Shown here: piece by piece, positions 11,324 through 23,265 of the stretch
How the letters are laid out: the number at the start of each line of letters is the position of its first letter
How positions within the stretch are numbered: the stretch's first letter is position 1
Assembly (NCBI GenBank): GCA_010279815.1
Contig: QEOQ01000141.1
Coordinates: forward strand, 1,420,176 to 1,484,175
Source: Brachionus plicatilis
Taxonomy: Eukaryota; Rotifera; Eurotatoria; Ploima; Brachionidae
DNA: 64,000 nt
Reading direction: 5' to 3'
Program-made: the position numbers and the translations under genes
The notes under the pieces: generated by a model
Databases searched by the model: none
What the model was told of the DNA's origin: nothing
What the model saw: only the letters and a program-made list of their open reading frames with translations

Positions 11324-12586
11324 AATAATTTTTTTTGGTCATAAATTAGTGTGTCTATTTTTATGCGTTTAAAACCAGTTCGTTTACAATTATTTAAATT
11401 AAATTTAACTCAAAATAAAAAGATGGATTAATGATTACAAGTTTATTTTTATTTTAGAATCTCAGATAAAATTATTCATCTTTTTTCACTCTTATGAATC
11501 TTTTATTAAATATATGAAAAAATCTAATAAATGAAAAAAAATACTTTATTAACTTCTCGCGACGTTTTGATAAACCATGGGCCATTTTAAAAAAGATAAC
11601 TTTATAAAGAAAAAAAAGATCAATTAAATATTTTAATTAAATTGAAATAAGTAAGATTAACTAACTAAAACACAGATAAAAAAGATTTAGCTTAGAAATT
11701 GAACATTGTTTAAATAAATTAAAATATAATCTGTTTCTATAAACAAAAATTGTATGTGGTCAATTTTATGACCAAATGATCATATTACTTACCTGATTTG
11801 TTTTTAAATTTTTTGAATATTAAAGCGTCATTTATTTTAGTTAAAAGTCAATTAAAATATAAGTAATAATAAAATTGATGTGGCATGCTTCAAATGGAAA
11901 TAAATCTAATAATTCTTGACTATAAGACTATTCTCTTTTTGAACCGAAAGCAATTCCTGGAATGATTCTAGTACATTATTAAACAGTAATTGATGAAATT
12001 TTTTTTACATTTAATTTTTTTCATATTACAATTAATTAAAATTTATGCCGGTTAATTATTCTTATTGTAAATTAACAATTTTAAGTTCTATTAAATTAAA
12101 AAAATATCTTTAAATATTTTTAAGTTCTATGTAATATTAATAATTTAAAAACTAAACTAAAACTAATTTAACTTTTTTCAAAAAAACTACGATGTATACA
12201 TTTAATTCACATTTTTCTAATGACTTTTAATAAAATAATAGACGCTTTAATATACGGCCTTTCAATTAATACATGAATTTTGAGAAAAAATGAAAAAAAT
12301 TTAAAAATTTTGTATTCTATGCTTAAGACTCTATATTAACCCATCTAATAAAAATTGAATTTGTCACATAAAAATAATTCATTTTGTCTTCTGAAAAATG
12401 AATTCGTCTAAATTTAATTAAAAGTCAAGTATTAATTATTATTTATTTCAAAAAAACACCACTTGGGTGATGAAAGTAAAAAAAATCAAGTTAAATTAAA
12501 TGTCATATATTTATTTAATTTTTCATATAAAATATTAAATGTCTTAAAAAAAAAATGAAATATATAAAATATATAAAAAAGCAAAA
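11324..12586. other. AT-rich spacer, nothing recognised
   Basis: About 1.26 kb with no coding frame or repeat that I can support. The left edge includes the 3' UTR of the four-TM paralogue B. Confidence 0.45.
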
Positions 12587-12698
12587 TTATTTAAACAAAG
12601 CCTTTTTCATTTTTGCTGATCTACCAGCGCCATGAATTTGATTTAGAAGTACGGTATACGCTGCTGCTGGAAAATCTTGGATTAGATTGATATCTGAA
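12587..12698 (-). pseudogene. Orphan terminal exon, unrecognised protein fragment
   Basis: Read on the minus strand, a 37-codon frame with unusually balanced codon use follows a plausible AG acceptor and ends in TAA at 12587-12589. Its product contains PAAAYTVLLNQIHGAGRSAK and ends MKKALFK. The GC content stands out from the surrounding DNA, which argues for past or present coding. I found no matching upstream exon within the next kilobase. It may be the last exon of a gene with a distant 5' part, or a remnant. Family not recognised. Confidence 0.35.
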
Positions 12699-13672
12699 CT
12701 GTTTAATTATTGATATGACTTTTTATTCATTTATTTGACAATTAATTATCTATTAGACAACCAATTATTTATTTGGCTTAAAATTTATTTGAAAATTCAT
12801 TTTATATTTCACGGTTTAATCTATGATTAATACGCCCCGTAAATGACAATATAGATGATATTTTCAAATTTCATTTTCAATTAAGATAATAATTTTAATC
12901 TTGAAAAAGAATAAAATGATTTGGTGACTTTAAATTTTTATCAACTCTGGATTTAATAGTCTGACAGATAAGGACGCTTATTCATTGTCATGCATTAACC
13001 ACACAATCGACGCCATATGAAAAATGCTACTCACAAAAATTTTTGGGTTCGATTTTAATGGTTAAATCAGTTTTAGGCTAAAATCATTTCAAGCTAAGCG
13101 TAAGCAAAGAGTATTCCTTTATGGTTTTGAACCTAGGTGAATAAGGCTTTTTGAATTTTCAAACAATAACAAAAATAAAAAAACATTTTAATAAAAGTAA
13201 AGGTTTGGATTATTTTTCTGTAATTACTATGAAGGGAAACAAACAGTGTTTCATTTAACTAGCCAGTTTAAATAAAAAGATAAAAGACAAATAAATTGAT
13301 AATTTTTTTTATCAAAATGAATATTATTTTAGAAAAGAATAGAAATTCAAAAATTTTTTTTTAATTGTTTAACTTAAATTCCTTTTGAAATAAACCACTT
13401 CAAAATAAAAAAAAGAAAAATTATTATCTCTTTAAATTTTGATTTTGTAAATTTTTTTTTGACTAGTATTCTAGTGTATAAGTATTTTAATTTCTTGAGA
13501 ATTTTATTAATTTTTTTTTTCAAATTTTTTTTTAAATATTTTGAAATTTGAAGCAACAACAAAAAAAACTGATCAAAAAAAATAAATAACTCTTCATTTT
13601 TGTTATTTAAAATGATTTTCACACTAAATTTTACGAATCTTTAAAAATAAAAACAATGACAAAATAATTAAA
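12699..13672. other. AT-rich spacer upstream of the orphan exon
   Basis: No supported gene. The region from 12950 to 13150 is somewhat more GC-rich than its surroundings, but every frame is interrupted. Confidence 0.4.
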
Positions 13673-14754
13673 TTAAATTTCATTTTTTGATGGAAAAAAC
13701 TTGAAATCAATAACACCTTGAAAATGCTCGTTAACAACTTGATCAACTTTTTTTGATTGTTCTTCATTGAAATATTCAACCCAATTTCCAATCTGACCTT
13801 TGCGGAAAAAATTAAATTTTAAAGATACATTTTCTTCGTCTCTAAATACGCCTTCAAAATTGAACGACGAATAAGTTTTCATTTTATCTATTGAAGTAAA
13901 ATTTATCAATTTTTCTATATCCTCTATGGAATAACTTTTGCCAAGAAAACCAGCCAAAGATTCAATAGTTTCAATTGGTCTCTAAAATAAAAAGAGATTA
14001 ACTCATAAATTTAATATTGATTATGTTTAGAATAAAAATACTTCTAATAATTCCTCATATTGAACAAAGTGAACATGTGGTATGTTTTTATATTCCTTTA
14101 CTTGTTCCCACCAAGATCCATACCAAAGTTTGTTGTTAAAGAAATGCCTTACGAACAAGTCAAAGCTGCCAGAGAAATTGCTCAAAAGTAAAGCTCTGGA
14201 AAAGTGAAAATAAGAAACGAGCATATCTTTGGGATTTCGTACAACGTATACAATCTAAAAGTTAAAAAAAAATATATCAAAAAAATTAATTCAATAATTA
14301 AGACATTTACTTTGGATAATTTTTCCACATTGTCTGGCAAATGTTTGATCGGCAAATGAGACTTGAAAACCCGGGTGGTGTTCATCTCTTTGAAATGTTT
14401 AATTTTTCCCTTAGAAAGTCCCATATCAATGAAATAAACTCGTTCAAAATGATCTTCTTTGAGTGATTTTTGGAAGTCTAGGTTGTTTTGCAAAAGCCAA
14501 ACTATTTCCTCGACCCAAGTGGTTCCTGATTTTGGATAACCAACGACAAAAGTGTCATCTGGTCTCAATTCTAAAGACTTGATTGAAGACAAATTTCTGA
14601 CAAGTCCCGGAAGAAAAATATTATCAAATTTTTTAAATTTTAATTCATTTCCTTCAACGAGTTCTTCTTTAAATTCTTCCTCTTCAATATAAAATTCGCT
14701 TGTCTTGTCAGCTATCAATCCAAGTGATTTTGAAGCTTTGGTAATTTTTTCCAT
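13673..14754 (-). CDS. Cytosolic sulfotransferase (SULT family)
   Basis: Three exons on the minus strand (14311-14754, 14042-14254, 13673-13981), introns 56 and 60 bp, phase 0, 321 residues against about 295 for vertebrate SULTs. It transfers the sulfuryl group from PAPS to hydroxyl or amine acceptors in the cytosol. Visible motifs: the 5'-phosphosulfate loop YPKSGTTW (residues 73-80), the catalytic His133 in FKSHLPIKHLP, the 3'-phosphate site VVRNPKDMLVSYFHF with Arg154 and Ser162, and the C-terminal RKGQIGNW (279-286), which closes over PAPS. All key residues are present, so activity is expected. The N-terminus has an acidic extension (EEEEFKEEL) before the core. No signal peptide or TM segment, so it is the soluble rather than the Golgi type. 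The acceptor substrate cannot be read from sequence. Confidence 0.95.
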
Positions 14755-16279
14755 TTAAAATTATTTTAAATCTAGTCTTAATTTTATTGTACAGAGATAT
14801 TTTAAATTCCATTCTATTTAAAATAGATCAACATTACATTTATTCTTGAAATTTCTGAATAGTGACGTGTTAGTTTATGATTAAATGTAAAGAACTAGAT
14901 TTATTCAAGCATTTAAAATATTTATTTTAGGATTAGCTTTTTTCTTATTTTCCATTTTTCATTTTTATACACATTAAAATTAAAATTTAAAATTTGTCAA
15001 TAGACTGAAAGTAAAAGTTTTCACAATCGGTATTATGAAATTCAAATAAAAATTTAACAAAAATTTTTCCTTTTTTGATGAATCAAAATTAAAATTAACA
15101 AGATACTTAAAAAAAAACTAAAAAATACTTCAACATAGTGCAACATACTTTGTTGCACCTTTATTGCCAAAAATACATTTTTTACTTTCTTTTTCAATAA
15201 CCAATTCAAATCTTATTGATGTTTTATTTTTAGTCGTATTTTAACATGAGAAAAATTACAAAGTATATTGCGCTAAGCTGCAGTATTTTTTAAATTTTTT
15301 TTTTAATTCTAAATTTAATTCATCAAAAAAGGAAGAATTTTAGTTCAATTTGTATTTAAATTTCCAAAGGCTTCTCAATCACTTATTTTTTAAATTTTTC
15401 ATTTGATCAACTTTATTGAGCTAAAGCTTACTCAGTTTAAAAAATAAACCAAAAAAGTAAAATTAAAATAAAATAAACTAAAATAAAATATAAAAAAATG
15501 AAAGTGCTGCATGCTTAAGTATTGAACGTTTCATCAAAGAAAGAAGAAATGGTAAGGTAGCAAGTTCACAATCTTTATCTCTTAATTCGAGATCAAAATC
15601 TGAACATTTTATGATCCAAAGCCCAAACATTTTACTTTTGACACTTAACTTTGACTACCAACTCTTTTTCAGCGTACCATCGACTTCTTTTAAAAGAAAA
15701 AAATGAATAGGCTTTTGATTAACTAAATATTGTCAAAACAATTTAAATAAAATAAATAGCTTTTTTCTTTAAAAAAAATTGAAATTTAAAAATATTTTAT
15801 TTTTACAATTCAAAGTTAACTTTGACTTTTGAATTCTATTTTTAATGAAATTTTTACGGATTATATTATATTTAGTAAGCCCTTTACTATTTGACTTTTT
15901 TTTCAAAATATTCAAAATAACCTGATCGAGTGAGCGTAACAGCTTAAATAGTTTGAAGTGCTTTGCTCATTATTTTACCCTAATATCTCTACTTTTCACA
16001 TTCATCTTCGTCAATTTTTTCATATTCATCAAAATCGAATGATAAATAAGTAATTTATAAGATAAAAAATTCTTGGTTTCTTTCTAATTATTGCCTTTAT
16101 GATTCTAAAATACTACATGTTTTTAATCATTTAAAAAAAGTTAAATTATTTTTTATTTTATTTTATTTTTAAATTGAATTAGGCTAAATCATAAAAGAAA
16201 TTAAATAAAAAAAATATTTTAATAAAATAAATGAAAGAGAATAGCAAAAATAATCAAGTGCAGATTAAAGTTAATAAAG
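14755..16279. other. Spacer between sulfotransferase and calpain genes, with a palindromic repeat
   Basis: No gene recognised. The two minus-strand genes lie tail to head here, so this holds the calpain 3' flank and the sulfotransferase promoter. An imperfect palindrome is at about 15045-15360 (listed separately). Confidence 0.45.
15045..15360. repeat. Imperfect palindromic element
   Basis: Blocks with ccttttttgatgaat at about 15070 and their complement at about 15317, and inner blocks around taaaaaatacttcaacatag at about 15118 matched in the complement at about 15290, form a foldback of about 315 bp. No coding frame. It looks like another small MITE; ends not determined. Confidence 0.5.
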
Positions 16280-18213
16280 TTACATTATCAGACAGGCTCT
16301 GGAGACAATTTGTCCACCTGGTCCAATTGCATCTTGAATCAGATACTGATCATAATTCTTTCTATTTGCTTTGAATTCCTCCGGAATTTCAACATCTTCA
16401 TAATTATTTTCATACTCATCTTCATACTCATCTTCATATTCTTCCTCTTGATCATATCCAAAATCGATAGTTTGTATTTCACCATTCTCTTCATTCTTAA
16501 CTTGCTCGGCGACTTTTGGTTTTTTCTTTTTGTCCAAATCGCAGCTTCTAATTGTCACATCTTTTGACAAGCCACCCTCAATAAAAACTCTTAGAAGATA
16601 ACTTCCTTCAGCATCTTTATTAAATAGACTTGGTATTATCACATATTCGCCAGGCTCCAAGTCCAGCTTAACACTTACTTCTCGTTGAGATAAATAAAAG
16701 TGGTGAGAAAAAACTTCGTCCAAATCAGAATAAATGTATTTTTTCTTGGAGCCTACACCATCTTTTTTTCTATACACAGAGCAATTAATTGGCTCGTTAG
16801 ATTGTTCATAGGATCCATCTCTTTCCAAACGTCTCCTAGTTTGATCTTTATGAATTAAGGAAATGATTGCCGAGACCAAATTGTCTTGATCATTTTGAAG
16901 TTTTAGTGAGATCAGGTGTTGAGGATTTTTCCAAAAATCCTCGAATCGTTCATTGCCACATCCGCCTGCATTCAGTCCACTAATCCATTGACCGTTCATT
17001 TGTTTCACAATCCAGTCATATTTTACACCCATTTCAGCAGAGTCACTAGAAAATGTGTTCATATCTACATGAACCACATCTAAGCCATCAAATTCTTTGA
17101 CAAATTCAGACAACATAATCAAAAATTGACCATCTGATTGATCATTCATGCCAAGTGAATGCTTAAGTTCTGCGCTCAAACTTTGCCATTCTGATGATTT
17201 AGGCCCCCATTTTCCAGTATAAGATTTGGCTTGTCCCCATGGATTTCGAATTCTATAAAAATGAAAAAATAAATTTTAACAAAATACAAAGTTGAAAATA
17301 CTTTAAAAGTTTTATTGAATTCTCAGGCGATTCTTCATCAGCCGATTCTCTGAGTTTGTATTCACCATCATTGTCTAAAATTTCATAGGCATTTAGTACA
17401 CTATAAGCATGACCAAGAGTCAGTCCATTGTCTTGTGAATATTCGTCTCCTCTTCCATCTCTTACATCAATTGTAGCGCCAACTAATGATTTTTCGGAAA
17501 AGGACTGAAAGATTATTTTCCACAAGGAATCAGCATCAACAATTCTGGAACTAGCATCATCGTTGTTTCGCTTCCTAAACCTAAATCTTTCATGCACACC
17601 ACCAGTCATGTCAACTAAGGCATCGACGGTATCTCCACCGTCCAAAAATTCATAGCATAAATTCAATTTTGCATAGGCCTTTTCAAACAATGGTCCAAAC
17701 ATTTCGTTGCTATCTTTCTTGTTGTGACAGAACCACAAGCGATTGTGTTCATCAACAGGCAATCTGTCATCAACCACTACTTCAACCCATTGACCATATC
17801 TCCAAAATCTGAACCTGAAAATTCCGGCATAATTTTGCTCAAAAGATTGATCTGGTGGAATCACAACTTGGGAATAATCTGGAACTGAAGCCACAGCAGC
17901 CATTGCAGAGATGACCCAGCTAAGAAAATTTTTAAATAGAAAAATTTTTTTTTTAAAAGCCGAATCTTTACCAGTTACCAATGGAACCTTGATCAAGATC
18001 GTTTGGTTCAATGTGTTCGTGAATAAAAACTGGCTGATTTTCACAAAACTCATTGGGACGTTTCCAAAAAATTTGCTTATTATTGTTTCTTTTTTTGTAA
18101 ATGCTCGAAATATCAGCAGGAAATTGGTCATCATTAAAAAGTTCTCCTGAACTCAAAAGACTTTGTTTAATCGAATCATAATTTTGATCTAAATATGGTT
18201 TAAAATTCGGCAT
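16280..18213 (-). CDS. Calpain cysteine protease lacking EF-hands, with C-terminal CaaX-like box
   Basis: Three minus-strand exons (17972-18213, 17302-17919, 16280-17252) join into 610 residues. The first intron splits the catalytic Cys codon: TG from exon 1 and C from exon 2 give QGSIGNCW with Cys81. The other triad members are His251 in GHAYSVL and Asn290 in IRNPWGQ, so the protease core is complete. The core (about 45-350) is followed by a calpain domain III/C2-like region (about 350-510) with the WISGLNAGGC and PGEYVIIPS landmarks. No penta-EF-hand domain is present; the protein instead has an acidic tail with repeated EDEY units, then ends SRACLIM. C-L-I-M fits a CaaX prenylation signal (Met in the last place usually favours farnesylation), implying possible membrane tethering. 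This is a Ca2+-activated regulatory protease of the atypical class. Membrane targeting is inference. Confidence 0.93.
16411..16450 (-). repeat. Tandem 12-bp repeat encoding EDEY units in the calpain tail
   Basis: Three to four near-identical 12-bp units (tcatcttcatac on the plus strand) encode repeated Glu-Asp-Glu-Tyr in the acidic linker of the calpain. Units are a multiple of three, so length changes would keep the frame. Confidence 0.6.
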
Positions 18214-19679
18214 TTTTTCCAGTTTTTGGATTCACGATAGTTAATAAGAGAATGTATTTATTTATTTCATTGACGTTGATTTATTGCTGTTAAGCAACGT
18301 TTCAGTTAACTTAAAAAAGTTTTGATACATATTTAAATTTTAAAAAAAACAGTAACTATGGTGTTTTAAGGTATTTACTTGATGACGTAACATCTTTCAA
18401 TGAATTCCTAGGAAGTAATATTTTTAAAATTTTTTATTTACTTTTAAAATAAAACCGAAACAGTAATGCTTGTAATGAATTTTATTTTAAATTTCTATTT
18501 TAAAATGATATTTTTTAATTTTATTTTAAGCTTTTTTTTACGAATTATTCTAATTTTAATTTTTGTTTAATAAATTTTTTTTCAAATGCTAATAGGTTTG
18601 AATTTTCTTTTGCAAATATTGAAAATTAGTCATTTGTTTTTCTAGAATCAAATTGGAGTTTAAAAATTTTTTACCTTCAAATTTAAAAAATTCTATTTTT
18701 ACTAATTGTATTAATTAAAATTCCAGCAAATCAAGCACAGTTCAAGTCTGTTAAAGAACAAAAATTTAACTCTTCAAAAATTTGTTAATGTGCTAAAATC
18801 AAAAAAGTTTTTTTAAATAATGTTTATGTTTTTTTTTATATTAGCGATGATATGGTTTTATTTGACACTTTGAATTTTGGAAGAATTAAGAAAATAAAAA
18901 ATAATGTGAATATTGAGATAGCTTTTTTGCTTATTTTCAAAACTCATTGGGCAAATAATATCATCTGGTACCGCTTGTTTTTTTAAAGCTTGAGTGTGAG
19001 TGTGAGTGTGATTGCTATGCACTCAATCAATGAGTGAAATTTCAAGAAAATCACTCACTCTTAAAAAAAAAAATTTCATTTAATTTTCAATATTAAAATT
19101 AATATTAAATAATCAGTTAGTTGCAAAATAAAAAAAAAATTACAAAATCTTTAATTTAAAAATTTAATAAAAAATATAAATTCTTTAAATCCTTGTCTAT
19201 ATGAAATTTTTTAAAGGCAATAAAAAATATATTTAAAATATAACTTATATTTAATTTGAATATGAAATTCGTTAAAAAGATGTAAGATGCAATTATTAGA
19301 TGGTTTCTAGCTAAAACTATGAAGATTTTTGAAAAAATTAAAAAATTTCAATCAAATGGATTCAAACTCCGAGCTTAAAATAAATTATTGACATTGAGCG
19401 AGTTTTTATAGTTAAATATAAGCTGCCCTACAGCAAACGGACAGCTTTCGAAATCTTAATTTTTGTCAAAAAACGAATGACCCGCGGTCATACTACCGGT
19501 CAGCTACCCAATTTTAAACGAAAAAAAAAATTATTGTTAAATTAGGCAATAAATTACGAGGAGGGGTAGAAATTTTAGTTAAAAGGAATTGAATGTATGC
19601 AAGATATTTCATTTGACAAATTTAATTCAGAAATACTTGGACGATAATTAGTACACTCTAAAAAATAATTACTTGCATG
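18214..19679. other. Calpain upstream region and repeat-bearing spacer
   Basis: No gene recognised. Contains a short (gagtgt)n-like tract at about 18992-19012, and at 19282-19335 a 54-bp sequence that recurs almost identically at 24249-24303. A GC-richer patch at 19420-19510 shows no coding frame. Confidence 0.45.
19282..19335 (+). repeat. Dispersed repeat copy 1 (54 bp)
   Basis: Begins taagatgcaattattagatg and continues through gctaaaactatgaag. The same sequence with one difference is at 24249-24303 in the same orientation. Both lie next to transposon-like sequence, so it is probably a shared fragment of a dispersed element. Confidence 0.7.
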
Positions 19680-19681
19680 TA

Positions 19682-20983
19682 CAGTACTGCTACGAAAAAC
19701 TGTTTTTACGTGAAATTACCGAAAATTACGTAAAATTACGTAATTTCACGTAATTTCACGTAAAATTACGTAATTTCACGTAATTTCACGTAAAAATACG
19801 TAAAATTACCAAAGTAAAAAATAGTAATTTTACCGGATTTTACGTAATTTTACGTAAAATTACCGGAAATTACGTAATTTTACGTAAAATTACCGGAAAT
19901 TACGTAATTTTACGTAAAAAGTAAAATTCCAAAAAATACTACTTTTATTGAGAATTTTGGCATTTTTTGACTTTTTTGAAATTTTTTGGTCCTGAATGCG
20001 AAAAAAAAAAATTACTTTTTTTTACGTAATTTTACGTGAAATTTTATTTAATAGTGGTAAATTTTTGTAATTTTTAGTAAAAAAAAGTAAAATTTTTAAA
20101 TCTTTGAAAAAATTTTTGCGGAATTTTATTTTTTTTTATTTTTATCATTTTTAAAGCTGTCACCAGCTTTTTTCCATGATTTTTTGAAATTTGAATTTTT
20201 TGGCACCAGCTTCAACAAATATTCTTTAATAAAAAAATTTTAAAATTAAAGCTTTTTTTTTCATTAAAATATTTACTTTTTATTTCCTCCATTTCATTAT
20301 GAAATTTTATGAGTCTGACCTTTGTCATTTAAAAATCTCTTCATTATTTCACAATTTTTTAATGGCTTCATTTTCGCTATTAAGTTTCGAAACATTTGTG
20401 TTTAGCTTATTAATTCATTCATTGTAAATAAAGTTTGTTCTAAAGATGCACGGTTTGATGACTTTATCTCATTCAAGAGCTTATATTAGTCAATATTAAA
20501 TTATATTTTTCCTTTACGCGAGAAACAAAAAACGTCGAACAAAACGTCAAAAAATACGTGATTGTTTTCATGAGCATTTACAACATAAAAAACATTTTTG
20601 TTTTTGCATTTTTGTTTATTGTTTATAATTAGCTTTTTTAAAATTTGTACAAAATTTACTTTTTTTTACTAAAAATTACAAAAATTTACCACTATTAAAT
20701 AAAATTTCACGTAAAATTACGTGAAAAAAAGTAATTTTTTTTTTCGCATTCAGGACCAAAAAATTTCAAAAAAGTCAAAAAATGCCAAAATTCTCAATAA
20801 AAGTAGTATTTTTTGGAATTTTACTTTTTACGTAAAATTACGTAATTTCCGGTAATTTTACGTAAAATTACGTAAAATCCGGTAAAATTACTTTGGTAAT
20901 TTTTCGTAATTTTACGTGAAATTACCGGAAATTACGTAAAATTACGTAATTTCACGTAAAAACAGTTTTTCGTAGCAGTACTG
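19682..20983. mobile_element. Tc1/mariner-like palindromic MITE rich in acgtaa repeats
   Basis: Flanked by TA on each side (19680-19681 and 20984-20985). The left end reads cagtactgctacgaaaaac and the right end is its exact complement. Complementarity runs for several hundred bases (to about 20110 on the left and from about 20640 on the right), so the element can fold on itself almost completely. The outer arms consist largely of reiterated ttacgtaa/ttcacgtaa strings. There is no transposase frame. TA duplication with CAGT-type ends matches Tc1/mariner superfamily elements. Similar TA-CAG palindromes with acgtaa interiors are at 50931-51377 and 55350-55797. Confidence 0.85.
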
Positions 20984-21279
20984 TATAAAATACTAACTTT
21001 ATTGTTAAAAAAAAATTGCATCAAATAAGAACAAATTGTGTTTTTTTAGAATGACCAATTTCTTGCTAAAAAAAAACATATACAAAAATACTAAGTTTAT
21101 TGAAAAAAATTATAAGAAAATAGAAATCTTGATCATTAAAAGGCTTATATAGTAAGCTTAATAAGGATTTTGACCATCAGCTGGTACATGAAGCTATTAT
21201 CTAAGAAACTATTTTTGTTATCATTTAATAGTATTAGCCGTAGTGGAAAAGTTGGTTGAAATAAATAAAAAAATTGTTT
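20984..21279. other. Spacer, nothing recognised
   Basis: Short AT-rich spacer after the palindromic element, no gene. Confidence 0.4.
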
Positions 21280-21347
21280 AATCGAACCGAAGACTAAACG
21301 TGGTCGAAAAGCCAATGATGCTAAAGCATTAGTAAGGCAATGAAATT
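21280..21347 (+). pseudogene. Possible transposase C-terminal tail (RGRK motif)
   Basis: A 20-codon frame reads EPKTKRGRKANDAKALVRQ then stop. Basic KRGRxK tails of this kind close many MULE/FLYWCH-type transposases. Without upstream coding sequence this is only a suggestive scrap. Confidence 0.25.
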
Positions 21348-21599
21348 GTTAATGTAAATTTTTCAAATTAATAAATTTTATAATTTTTTATTGAATTTTT
21401 TTTACAATAAAGTTATTATTTTTTAAATAAAATAAGTATTTTTTTACATTAAATTAGCAATTTATACATAATCATTTATTAGTTAGCATTTTTAGCAATA
21501 AACTAATTATTTTTTACAGGTAAATAATTTTTTTTAGGTTTTTTTTACAGGTAAATAATTATTTATTAGGGTCAAGTGATTTTTCCCCGAAATACTTTT

Positions 21600-22720
21600 T
21601 GTTAGATTAAACTTCGAGAATAATGATTAACCTTGGTGGTGATTTAAATGCTAAGACTAAACAGATAAGTTGGCTTACAGAAAATGAAAATGCCTTTAAA
21701 TAAGAACGAATACTAAATGAACTAGATTTAATATTAATTAATGACGAAAGCCCAACTTTTAATATACTTAATAAGAATTATTTCGAGTTACTAGACTTAT
21801 TCCTAATTTAATCTTCTTTTTTAGAAAAGATCAAAGATTTTAAAGTGCTTTATAATCACGATATGACAAGTGATCATTTTCCAATTGAGACAATTCTTTC
21901 TTTTAACTACTCATTTACTAATTTTAAAATAGTCAAAAAATTAAACTTTAAGAAAGCTAATTGATCTTTATTTTCTGAGATTCTTAAGGCACCTTCCGTT
22001 TTTCTCTCAGCGGAAACATTTGAAGAGCTAAATGAAATCGTTTCTCGAAAAATAAATTCAGCAGTACAACTAGGCATTTGACCGAGTCTGGCAGGACGGT
22101 CTAATTCTTAAGCTTATTAAAATGAAGATTCCACAATTTCTAGTTCACTGGATAAATTCTTTTCTCAACTGGAAAAAATTCAGAGTTATCGTTAATAACA
22201 ACTTAAGTGATGAGTATCCAATTACAGCAGGTGTCCCTCAAAGGTCAGTTATTAGTCCCTTACTATTCAGCATATTTATCAACGCTATTCCTAGAAGAAC
22301 TAATGAACACTCTCTTCTTTTTGCCGATGATCTAGTCACATTTTTTATTTATAAGAAAAACGGAAACTTAAGAAATAAGATAGATGAGTTAAAAAAATGG
22401 GTTTTCCAATGGAAAATGAATATTTCAGTTGAAAAGTCATGTTTAGTGGAATTGTCAAAATACATTAAAGAACTTCCTGTTTTTGATCTTAAGTTATAAG
22501 GAAATAAAATTGAAAGCCAAATAGAAATAAAATTTCTAGGCATCTAATTTGACTGCAAATTAAATTTCAACTCAATGGTTGACGAAATTAAAGAACGCTG
22601 TAACTCAAAGTTAATTTTATGTTGGCTTAAGTTTAGCACTCTAGGAAGCCTTTATAAATCTCTAATTGGATCAATCATAGACTATTATTGTTTCAATTCA
22701 TTATCCGGATAAGTGTTGTT
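21600..22720 (+). pseudogene. Degenerate LINE retrotransposon (endonuclease plus reverse transcriptase)
   Basis: From 21623 the frames encode an APE-type endonuclease C-terminal half with GGDLNAKT and the conserved SDHFPI, interrupted by stops. From 22122 to 22499 comes a reverse transcriptase stretch with AGVPQRSVISPLLFSIFIN and the catalytic LLFADDL box. A region with FLGI and GSIIDYY follows, again with stops. The order endonuclease then reverse transcriptase matches jockey-like non-LTR elements. Many in-frame stops show it is dead. The same family is present on the other strand at 37145-38156. Confidence 0.85.
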
Positions 22721-22779
22721 ACTTAATTTTGTTCTGGAAATTCTTCAGGATCTAGTTCTTAATCTTCTTGGTAAGAAAA

Positions 22780-23098
22780 TTCCATACTGTGATTGTCCAA
22801 TTTTTTAGGCATAAAATTTGATGAAAGTTTATGTCTTAACTCTCAAGTCGACTTTATCCGGTCTAGGTGTCAAGATAGACAAAATATTATCAAAATTGTG
22901 TCCCATAAATCATGGAAACTCAATGGTAAAACTCAAGTAGGGGTTTATAATGCTCTCATAGGTTCAATTATAGTTTTTTACTATGAAATGCCAACTATAT
23001 TTTTCTGCGACACGTCTTTTAAAGCACATTTGCATTTAAAATTTAAACATTCTCTTTTTGAGTACAAATCTCCAATGTTCATCAACATTTTTGGCTGA
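22780..23098 (+). pseudogene. Second LINE 3' fragment
   Basis: The open frame 22793-23098 restarts the reverse transcriptase thumb region: NFLGIKFDESLCLNSQVDFI, then KSWKLN and ALIGSII. It repeats the part of the protein already seen at about 22530-22690, so it comes from a different copy of the same LINE family placed head to tail with the first. Confidence 0.7.
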
Positions 23099-23144
23099 TT
23101 TAAAGGGTCGATCTGAAAGAATTCATTTAAATCCATTTATTTTT

Positions 23145-23265
23145 GAATAGAAAAAAATTGTATCAAATCAAATATGAAATAAAAGTGGTCTCAAAAATGA
23201 CTCAAAAATTTTTGAGTCACTTTTGAGACCTTTTAAATTCATTTTGGATATAAATTTTTTTGAAA
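23145..23265. repeat. Foldback hairpin
   Basis: The centre is ctcaaaaatttttgag with near-complete complementary flanks (gtggtctcaaaaatga at left, tcacttttgagacc at right). Weaker complementarity extends about 25 bp further on each side. It forms a long stable hairpin of probable MITE origin. Confidence 0.7.

Noticed and set aside
18992..19012. Telomere-like or regulatory (gagtgt)n tract
   Set aside because: Only three to four units and no known telomeric unit; likely simple sequence.
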